Assembly (NCBI GenBank): GCA_008690995.1
Contig: VRMN01000019.1
Location: 124,001-188,000, forward strand
Direction: 5' to 3'
DNA: 64,000 nucleotides
Origin: Porphyridium purpureum
Taxonomy: Eukaryota > Rhodophyta > Bangiophyceae > Porphyridiales > Porphyridiaceae
Shown: piece after piece, positions 43,374 to 51,400 of the stretch
Layout of the letters: every line of letters begins with the position of its first letter
Position numbering within the stretch: position 1 is the first letter of the stretch
Translations under genes and position numbers: made by a program
Notes under the pieces: model-generated
What the model was told of the DNA's origin: nothing
The model's input: only the letters and a program-made list of their open reading frames with translations
The model's database searches: none

Positions 43374-43707
43374 ACCTTGTTCGCGTCGCTTCCGGCGAGC
43401 GCACACGGTCAACACCACCCGAACAGCCCAACCGTGAACCGATTCAACGTAGGCGATAAACAGCCAGACAGCCAGACGGACAGACAGACACCACAAGCCC
43501 ACGCACAACCACGCACGCAGAACCACGCACGCAGACAGCTTCCCACTCGCACCGTACAACCACAACGCACGCAAAGCACCCGACCTGTCTACCCCCGCCG
43601 CTCTCGACCGAGATTTTTGGACTTGGACAATAATAGAAACACGTAAACAGATGAGATTAGAGGCCGACGCGGAGGCCGGAGACAGACGTGAGCCGATTCA
43701 ACCTTTG

Positions 43708-43760
43708 CTTCTTCCTCTTTCTCCCTCTCTTTCCCCCTCTCTCCCTCTTTCTCCCTCTTC
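43708..43760 (-). promoter_or_regulatory. GA-rich tract upstream of PP5
   Basis: Nearly pure C/T on plus, so G/A on the coding strand of PP5. One of six such tracts in the gene-dense block. Confidence 0.5.
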
Positions 43761-44113
43761 GCCGCCGCGCGCGCAAACCGCGGCAGAACTGTACTTACTA
43801 CTGTACTTCTTACTGAAACTTCTGCTGAACCTCTCCGATGGCGTGGGGGTACACGATCGAGCACATCTCTATGTAAACGCGCCGTTTTAGTAGTGCGTGC
43901 CTTCATGGGGCTTTTTTCCCGGTTACACCGCCTGGAATCGCGCGCTGCGGCCTGGTTTTGGTGCGATTTGAGCGGCGTTTTCTGAAATTCGGACGGAACC
44001 GCGCAAATGCGCTGAAAATGTACGTGGAAATCGGGCAAATGTATGCAGGAAATGGCGGAAAGTGGCGCACGTCGACGGAATTCTACAAAACGCGCCGCAC
44101 GCGTGTGCTGGCG

Positions 44114-44154
44114 GGAGTGAGAGAAGAGAGAGCGACAGATGATGAGAGGAGATG
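44114..44154 (+). promoter_or_regulatory. GA-rich tract upstream of the RRM gene
   Basis: GGGAGTGAGAGAAGAGAGAG followed by further GA-rich sequence on the coding strand, about 310 bases before the ATG. Confidence 0.45.
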
Positions 44155-44461
44155 GATGCCTGGTGTGAAGGTCTTGTGGACGTGTGATGGTGGGACGTGG
44201 TCGCTGTTCTGATTCGACCAGGTGCGCGCCGCGATAGTACGGCTTCGCACGTCTGCACGGACGCCAGACAGCAAGGTTGTGGCAGACGCTCTCGACGTGT
44301 TTTCAGGGTCTATCTGTCAAGTGCTTCTGGCGTGTGTGGCAGCCCAGAGACGACGCAGACAACGCGTGTCATCTGGATGGTTCAATAGTATTCGTCTGCC
44401 TGTGTTTCTGTCCTCATTTTCCAATCACGCATCGCCTGTGCTGCACTGGGGAGGGGAGATC

Positions 44462-45643
44462 ATGTCTGTGCCGGGGAAGCGCGCGGTCGAGTTTGGTGCG
44501 GCTGATGTAGATACCGGTGGTGGTGGCACTGAGCGTCAAGGTGAAGGCCTGGAAACTGGAGATGCACAGCGCGCTGCTCCTGTATCCGCGTCGGTGTTTG
44601 TGGGGAATTTGGATCCGCGCGTGTGCAGCGAGTTGCTGTTTCGTGTTTGCGAGCTGGTTGCGCCCGTCAAGGCGTGCAAAGTGGTTGCTGGGGGCGGGGC
44701 CGACGCATCTGCCTCTGCCTCGACAAAGACGTACGGCTTTGTGGATTTTTTCAAGCCAGAAGACGCGGAGGATGCGATCGCGCTGCTTGCGGGCAAGCGA
44801 TTATGTGGTCGCGACATCCGGCTCGATTCTGCGCGCGCGGGCGGAGCAAGTGGAGCTGCCGTGTCGGGTAACGCCAACGCATCGGCCTCGTTCGCGATGA
44901 ATGAGGCGCCTGCTCAGCCAGTGCCATCACCATCATACGTGCCGCCATTGCCGCCGCCTCCGCCGTCGCTCGGCGGTGTGCCGTCGGTCTTTGTGGGGAA
45001 TCTCAGCGAGCAAGTGAACGAGCGCATGCTTGCCAGCGCCTTTGCCACGTGCGGCACCGTTCGAGAGGCCAAGTTGTTTCGAGACCGCGCCAACGTACAC
45101 GGTGCGAGCAACGAAACACGGCCGCATGCAGGGTTTGGCTTTGTGACGTTTGAAACCATGGAGCAGGCCGAAACTGCGCTGCGCACCATGAACGGCGCGG
45201 AGCTTGCGCAGCGCCAGATTCGTGTGAACTGGGGTAAGGGGAAGATGAAGGGCGAATCGCGCGCTGCACCAAGCGCGGCAGCGCCGAATGCCTCAGCCAG
45301 CAGCCTTGGCGGTAGCACTCCGTCCCCGTTTGAGTCTGTCGCGGCAGTAAGTCGCGTGTCGCCAGGCAACACGACGATGTATATCCGAGGCTTGGATCCG
45401 CGAGTATCCGAGTCTGACCTGCGCAGCGAGCTGTGTGCGTTTGGGCGCGTGACGGGTGTGCGTGTGCCTGCGAGCTCGCGGCGCATGGAGTTTGCCATCG
45501 CGTTTGTGGAGTTTGGGCAGCACGAACATGCGGCGGCAGCTATTTTTCACTTTTCGACCCATCCGCTTTGCGGAAGCCATCGCGTGTCGTGCAATTGGGG
45601 CCGAGGCGCCGGCCAAAGCCCTCCCGCCCCACACGGGCGGTGA
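44462..45643 (+). CDS. Three-RRM RNA-binding protein (TIA1/Pub1/Nam8 type)
   Basis: 393 residues from the first ATG in the frame (MSVPGKRAVEFG). Three RNA recognition motifs are clear. RRM1 has RNP2 VFVGNL at 45-50 and RNP1 KTYGFVDFF. RRM2 has VFVGNL near 176 and GFGFVTFE, ending in IRVNWGKGK. RRM3 has MYIRGL near 306 and IAFVEF, ending in VSCNWGRG. The Asn-Trp after RRM2 and RRM3 and the order of motifs resemble the TIA1/TIAR, Pub1 and Nam8/Ngr1 group, which bind U-rich RNA in splicing, mRNA stability or stress granules. Linkers are Pro- and Ala/Ser-rich. Unlike TIA1 there is no long Gln-rich tail; the protein ends ten residues after RRM3. Which subfamily it belongs to is uncertain. Confidence 0.85.
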   Translation: MSVPGKRAVEFGAADVDTGGGGTERQGEGLETGDAQRAAPVSASVFVGNLDPRVCSELLFRVCELVAPVKACKVVAGGGADASASASTKTYGFVDFFKPEDAEDAIALLAGKRLCGRDIRLDSARAGGASGAAVSGNANASASFAMNEAPAQPVPSPSYVPPLPPPPPSLGGVPSVFVGNLSEQVNERMLASAFATCGTVREAKLFRDRANVHGASNETRPHAGFGFVTFETMEQAETALRTMNGAELAQRQIRVNWGKGKMKGESRAAPSAAAPNASASSLGGSTPSPFESVAAVSRVSPGNTTMYIRGLDPRVSESDLRSELCAFGRVTGVRVPASSRRMEFAIAFVEFGQHEHAAAAIFHFSTHPLCGSHRVSCNWGRGAGQSPPAPHGR

Positions 45644-46361
45644 TAGTTGCACAGATGCCACGCGTACACACAATGATGATGGCAAGCGACAATTCCGCTT
45701 CTTCGCGTGGAAACCTGGACACTTCAAACGATCTGTGTCGAACAAGCCGAACCCGCTTTTCGCCGCAGTCGATTGCACTTGCTTTTCAAACGACTGGTGC
45801 AGATGGATCTTGGATTCTGTGCGGCACCACGGGTTATGCCCATGCGACTGCGGGCGTGTTTATACCAAGCGCAGCCACCCAACATGCGGATAACACGCAG
45901 AGCGCGAGCCGAGCTGAGAAGCGCAGCGCAGCGCTGCGCTCACCCGCGCTATCAAAACACGCCATGCGCATAGGAACTGCAGGACGTCTATCAAAACAAC
46001 GCATTCTACTAGTCTCTTTATTTCTTGTGTTCAGTTCGGGCACTGTACCTCACCGCTTTCTGAACGAATTTCCGCCCGCGGCATCAAAAACCACCGAACC
46101 AAACCCGCCCCCCCAGCTACATTCAGTCCCAAAATCAGAACACGAGCCGAGCCATACCAACGCTGCAGCGCTCACACGCGCATCGCACGTGTCTGCGCGT
46201 GTCTGCGCGTGTCTGCCACTGCTCCGTGCCAGACAGGATCCCGTCTTCTTTGTCTACTCGCGTCGGTCGAGTCCGCCACGCCGCCAACGTGCCGCGTCCG
46301 TGTGCGCGGATTTTCGTTATCGGTTCGGTTCATGTGGCGCGCGCATATTCGAAACCGGAAA

Positions 46362-46386
46362 GTACAGCTGCAGATCTCCGCTGTAC
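46362..46386. promoter_or_regulatory. Inverted GTACAGC / GCTGTAC pair
   Basis: A perfect 7-base inverted repeat with an 11-base spacer, 150 bases before the peroxidase ATG. It could bind a dimeric factor. Confidence 0.4.
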
Positions 46387-46484
46387 TTCATCTGTTCCTA
46401 GTAAAAACGCGTTGTTTTAGTAGAAACGGCCGGTTGGTGCGGTGGCGACTTGTGCGCGGGTGCCGAGATTTTGTGTGGAAGATG

Positions 46485-46536
46485 TGAGAGAGAGGAAGAG
46501 GAGAGGAGGGAGAAGAGAAGGAGAAAGAGATAGAGG
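46485..46536 (+). promoter_or_regulatory. GA-rich leader tract of the peroxidase gene
   Basis: About 50 bases of almost pure purine directly abutting the ATG, therefore probably in the 5' leader. Confidence 0.5.
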
Positions 46537-47187
46537 ATGTGTGCGTTTGTGGGATCGTCTGGTGTAGGAGCGCGCGCATCAGCACAGTACGCACTTGGTC
46601 GCGCAGGACTGCGCTGCGTGGGTGGAGCGTCGGCGACTGCGGTTGCAGCGCGCGGGAAGCGGAGCGCGCGTGCGGCGACGTCGGTGGCTCGCGCGAACGC
46701 CGCGGCGATCAGGATGGCCTCGCTGGCAGATGTCAAGGGTATGAGCGATCTGGACGGAAATCCAGTCGATTTCGCATCGCTCAATGGGAAGGTCGTGCTC
46801 GCAATGAACGTGGCCTGCGCGTGCGGGTACACCAAGAGCGGCTACAGCATGGTGTCGAGCATTGCGAGCAAGTTGGGCGACAAGGTCCGCGTCGTGTGCT
46901 TCCCGTCAAACGACTTTGGCGCGCAGGAGCCGGGGTCGCCAGAGGAAATCAAGTCGTTCGTGTCGTCCAAGTTCAACAGCCCAGACCTTTTGCTGATGGA
47001 AAAGTCGCACGTGAAGGGCTCGCAGGCCAACCCGGTGTTCAAGCTTGCCAAGGAAGCGGGGCTGGGCGAGCCCAAGTGGAACTTTGACGGCAAGTTTGTG
47101 TTCGACAAGACGGGTAAGCCCGTGGTGCGCCTGGACAATTCGGCCACCGAGTCGGACATCCTGGCCGCGGTGCAGAAGTACTTGTGA
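46537..47187 (+). CDS. GPX: Glutathione peroxidase-like thiol peroxidase, probably organellar
   Basis: 216 residues. The first 60 are rich in Ala, Arg, Ser and Gly with almost no acidic residues, like a plastid or mitochondrial transit peptide; an internal Met60 could start a cytosolic form. The thioredoxin-fold core has NVACACGYT with the peroxidatic Cys96 (family NVASKCGFT), the FPSNDFGAQEPG loop, and WNF at 181-183 with the active-site Trp and Asn. It departs from the usual family twice in the loop: the common FPCNQFG reads FPSNDFG, so the Cys is Ser and the active-site Gln is Asp126. The usual later resolving Cys is also absent, and an extra Cys94 lies two residues before Cys96. It probably reduces lipid or other hydroperoxides, but electron donor and mechanism are uncertain. 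Confidence 0.85.
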   Translation: MCAFVGSSGVGARASAQYALGRAGLRCVGGASATAVAARGKRSARAATSVARANAAAIRMASLADVKGMSDLDGNPVDFASLNGKVVLAMNVACACGYTKSGYSMVSSIASKLGDKVRVVCFPSNDFGAQEPGSPEEIKSFVSSKFNSPDLLLMEKSHVKGSQANPVFKLAKEAGLGEPKWNFDGKFVFDKTGKPVVRLDNSATESDILAAVQKYL

Positions 47188-47787
47188 GCGCCTAGTTCGC
47201 TGCGAGCGCTCTCCTCTCTGTGACGGCCAGTCGAGCTCGAGTGTGCTGTTCTGGGCACACCAGGGTTCTTTGGTGTAAAGGTGACGTGAAAGCACATTAG
47301 CCACCTGCACTTGGCGTGCGTCACGAAGCCTGGTAGAGAAAGTAAAACTCGATAGTAGCCACTGTTTCGACGAGGCCGCAAGCGGCTCGTCTCTTACTCT
47401 GAGCAATCACTGTTCTCTCGACGAGAAAGCGTTTTCGGACACGACGCGTGGCTGTAAAAACGTGACGGTCAGCCAGTTGCCAGAGGTACCTGACGGTTCT
47501 TTACCATGCCATCCTTTCCTGGATTCATCCGCAGTTGCGCACGCATCGCAACGTGCTTCACATCACCTCAGTGAATGACATGAGCCGCACCACGCGGCGC
47601 ACCGCACCCCACACTCCTACACATCCCACTCGCCCACATCCATACATCCCGCTGCGCACATCCACCAGCTGCGCGCTCCCGCCACGCATAACGCACGCTC
47701 CGACGCGGTACAGCGCCACACCCATAGAGTACAGCTGCTCGTTCAACTAGGGTTTCCTTCTAGGGTTCCCCCTTTCATCGATCCACG

Positions 47788-47993
47788 CTGTACTCCGCTG
47801 TACTTCGCTGTACTCCGCTGTACTCCGCTGTACTCCGCTGTACTCCGCTGTACTCCGCTGTACTCCGCTGTACTCCGCTGTACTTCGCTGTACTTCGCTG
47901 TACTCCGCTGTACTCCGCTGTACTCCGCTGTACTCTGCTGTACTCTGCTGTACTCTGCTGTACTCTGCTGTACTCTGCTGTACTCCGCTGTAC
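47788..47993. repeat. 10-bp tandem array, 20 copies of TACTCCGCTG
   Basis: Twenty exact-length units from 47791 to 47990. Variants TACTTC (three units) and TACTCT (five adjacent units) are grouped, so the array grew by local duplication. On the opposite strand the unit is GTACAGCGGA, the same decamer found twice at 56261-56280 before the PPR gene. Confidence 0.95.
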
Positions 47994-48191
47994 ATTTTCG
48001 CGCCAGCGGAAGGTACAGTGCTCCAGGTTTTGGCGCGAAACGCGGGGCGGCAGAGGGTTAAAAATAAAGGTTAAAAAATAATAGCTAGTATAATGGGGGC
48101 ATTTTAGTATGAAGTGCGGGTGGGAGCGATGTTAAAAAACGGGAGGGGTTGCGCGCTGCGGCAGAGACGCGGTGGCGCGTTGCAGCAGAGC

Positions 48192-48229
48192 GGGAGAGAG
48201 AAAGAGAGGGAGGGAGAGAGGGAATGGGA
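48192..48229 (+). promoter_or_regulatory. GA-rich tract upstream of POLA1
   Basis: GGGAGAGAGAAAGAGAGGGA-type purine run on the coding strand, about 245 bases before the ATG. Confidence 0.45.
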
Positions 48230-48473
48230 TGGTGGTGCGGGAAGTGGGTGTGGCGTGGTGGCTTGACTCGAGCCCGCGCAGTTCAGGTCGCAAGTGTGGC
48301 GTTGCCTCGGCTTTCGGCTTTCGGTGTTGATGTGGATTTCGTGTGCGGGCTGTGACTGACAAAGGGGGCGAGTGGACGGAGAACGGTCAGGAGGAATTGC
48401 TTGCGCGAGTCTGCTGCCGGTACGTTTTATCGGCTGGTGGTCATAGGTGGCGTGGTTGTTGTGCGCGACCGCC

Positions 48474-51400
48474 ATGCGGGCGTCAAGGGCCATGGCGCGC
48501 AGTAGCGCGTTCGAGGAGATGGCGAGGCTCAAAGCGGCCGGCAAGAAGCGCCGCGAAGATTACGACATCGTGGAGGAGGCCAACGTGTACGAGGAGGTGG
48601 ACGAGGAGACGTACCGCGCGATCGACGCCGAGCGCCGGCGCGAGGCGCGCGAGTTTGTCGAGCTCGAGGATGACGAGGACGGCTCGGAGTTTGAGGAGTT
48701 CCTCGAGGCAGAGTTCGAGTATGAGGACGAGGAGTCGCGATTTCGCTCCAAGTCAGAGATCTCCAAGCGCAAGCGCGAGGAGCGCCGGCGACAGCGAATG
48801 ATGGAGGGCGGAGGGACTGGGATCGGCACGAAACCGATCCAGACCGCGCCAATGCGACGCGTGAACGCCGCCTTCTTTGGCGGCGCAAACGGTGCGGGGG
48901 CCGACCCCATGGCAGATGACGACGACCGCGATCCAGACTTGGCGCGCAAGCTCGCGAGCGCGCCGAAAGTCCTGGACAGTCTGCTCGAGACTGAGAACCT
49001 GGACGCCGAAATCGAGGTTGAGAAACACCGCCGCCGCGTCAAGTTTGCGCACAGGGAGTGGGAAACATACGGCGAGCTGCACGACGACGAAGAAGCTCAC
49101 TTTGATTTTAAGCGACGCGGCGAGAACGGTCTAAGGTCTGGCCGCAACGAGCTGGACTATGCAGAGTCACTTGCGCCGCCGCCGCCACGCTCGCGCAAGC
49201 ACGCGCAGTTCCAAGACGCAGCGATGCGCATTGCCGCTGAGCGTGAGTCGATTTTCGATCTCGAGACATATTCCACACCGCCGCCGAGCGCTGCGGCCGC
49301 AACGACGCGCGAGCAGCACGCCGAGATGGAAATCAGGGCTCGTGATGATGATGACCCCCTCATCCACACGGCAGGTGCGACCCCGCATGCACCACAGCGC
49401 CCAGGAACCGTGTCTGGCGGCTCTGTCACGGGCTCAGTGCCCGCCGCCACCACAAATGCCAAGGTGAATGCAAGGCCGGCAGCGCCCAGTCTTGCCGGCG
49501 TGTCGCCCGTGGCCGCATCTTTCTTCACAGGGGCAAGCGTGCCGCTCAGCAGCGCATCACTGCAGAAGAACGGTGCGAACGCTGCTGAGCCATCCGCTGC
49601 AAAGACACCTTCTGGTCCTCCGGAGGACGTGCTTGCCTGCTTAAAACATCTGGGCGGCGCGGGAGGCTCGAGCTCTATGCCTGCTCCATTTCCAGCAGGA
49701 AACATTAACGGCAAGGCAACGCGAGTCCAAACGGCGACACCAAAAATCGAGAGCGCGGCTGCTCATGAGCCCGAATGGGAACAGTTGGCGCGTACGCGCA
49801 AAGGCGAGCTGCTGCTGTACTGGTACGATGCGCACGAGGAGCGTTCGTCGTCGAGTGGCACCGAGGACACGTTTTTGTTTTGCAAGGCCGTGCTGGGCAC
49901 ACTGCACAAGCCGCGCGGGTACGTCAACGTGACCCTTCACGTGCAAGGTCTTGACCGCGTGGTCTACTTTTTGCCTCGATTCGTCGATGAGCAAGGCAAG
50001 GGCGAGAGCAAGGGAGTCTCTTCAGAAGGTGAGCGCGAGCGCGTGCCATGCGTGCCAAACGTATTTCAAGAAGTGAGTCATATTTTGCAGACCGAGTGCA
50101 ATGCTCCGCGTTTCATGGCCAAGGCGGTATCGCGGCGCATGCCATTTGGTGACCACGACGCGCCAGCTGGCGAAGCAGAGTATTTAAAAGTCAAGTACCC
50201 GTATGCGCATGCCTCGTTGCCAGTAACTAAGCAAGGCAAGACGTTTGCACGTGTGTTTGGCACACGCACCACGTCTTTGGAACGTTTGCTGGTCAAGCGC
50301 GGATTGATGGGACCAGGCTGGATTCGAGTGGCTGACGCCGCGCTCACCACGCGTCTTGCAACCACGCGATTTGTGGTCGTAGCGCCAGAACCCAAGTGCA
50401 TCAACGAGGTGCGCGGGAATGATGCGGTCGACCCGCCGCCCGTCACGGTGCTTTCCATCGGTATGAAGACTGAACTGGGTCACACCAAGGCCAGTGCCAA
50501 CCAGCCCGAAATTGTGATGCTCAGCGGAATCATGATGCACAATGTGTCGATGCAGAATGCGATGAGCGTGTCTGCGGTTGACACCCAGGCCGCGCAAAAG
50601 CCGGCTTTTGTGGCGCTTCGACAGCTTTCTAACACAATGCCGCTTCCCATGAGCATCAAGGAGCAGGCTCAAAGTGGCGCGTCAAACTTGCACGTGATGC
50701 CCAATGAGCAAGCGCTGCTCAACTTTTTCCTGGCATCCGTCATGCGGCTTGACCCGGACGTCATTGTCGGGCACGACATGCTCGGCTCGACGCTCGAGAC
50801 GCTGCTCGCTCGATTGGCGTGGCACAAGATTCGCGACTGGTCGCGGCTCGGTCGTCTGCGGCAGAAAAAGGATGTTGCGATGCTAGCCAAGTCCAGGACG
50901 GGCTACCTTGCGTTTGCCGGTCGGCTGGTCGTGGACACGCTGGTCTGCAGCAAAGAACTGTGTCCGCGCGAAAAGGACTACATGCTGCCGTCGCTCGCCG
51001 ACTCGATATTGAAGCGCAAGGTGCACCCCCGGACGGAGCCGTTGATGACAGCCGCCGCGTACGAGAATGAACGCACATTGAGCCTTCTGATCGCTGAATG
51101 TATACAGGACGCCGCACTCGCTATGTGTTTGGTCGCAGAGTTGTCTGTCATTCCGCTGACGCGTCAGCTTACGAACCTGTCTGGCAACATTTGGTCTCGG
51201 ACCATGCGCGCCGGTGCGCGCGCCGAGCGCATTGAATTTCTGCTTTGCCATGAATTCAACCGCTCGAGGCCCAAGCTCGTGCTGCCAGACAAGCTGTACA
51301 AGTCGGATAAGAAACTTTTCGAGGATACGGGCATCAATCAAAAGCCGAAGCGACTTAATACGACGGACGAGCTACCGGCCGAACTGGAGCAGCCGGCAGG

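Larger units (their letters stand above)
43374..44461. other. Divergent promoter region between PP5 and the RRM gene
   Basis: Holds two CTGTAC words (43789-43794 and 43801-43806), a pyrimidine tract that is GA-rich on the PP5 strand, a GA tract on the RRM strand, and a GTAAACGCG-N-GTTTTAGTAG element at about 43873-43893 that recurs before the peroxidase gene. No other gene is seen. Confidence 0.55.
45644..46536. other. Gap upstream of the glutathione peroxidase gene
   Basis: No gene is supported; long plus-strand frames here are continuations of shadow frames. It holds an inverted GTACAGC...GCTGTAC pair (46362-46386), a GTAAAAACGCG-N-GTTTTAGTAG element (about 46401-46423) and a GA tract up to the ATG. 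Confidence 0.5.
47188..48473. other. Gap between the peroxidase and POLA1 genes
   Basis: No gene. Two CTAGGGTT words lie at 47749-47775, a 20-copy 10-bp array at 47788-47993, GTACAGTG at 48013-48020, a CATTTTAGTATGAAG element near 48101 and a GA tract near 48.2 kb. Confidence 0.55.

Noticed and set aside
45433-46401. A 322-codon plus-strand ORF overlapping the end of the RRM gene
   Set aside because: The first 200 bases are another frame of RRM3. The remainder has atypical composition (many Pro, Ser, Arg, His) with no domain, and it covers the peroxidase promoter elements.
47747-47995. An 82-codon minus-strand ORF of repeated AEYSGVQRST-like peptide
   Set aside because: It is a by-product of the 10-bp array, which is open in several frames because 30 bases contain no stop. 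No start context or homologue.
48447-48473. Upstream GTG start for POLA1 (and similar non-ATG extensions of the lipase, F-box-like, RRM, PP5, DUF1415 and AFG2 frames)
   Set aside because: A eukaryotic nuclear gene is expected to start at ATG, and each gene has an ATG shortly downstream with the conserved domain after it.
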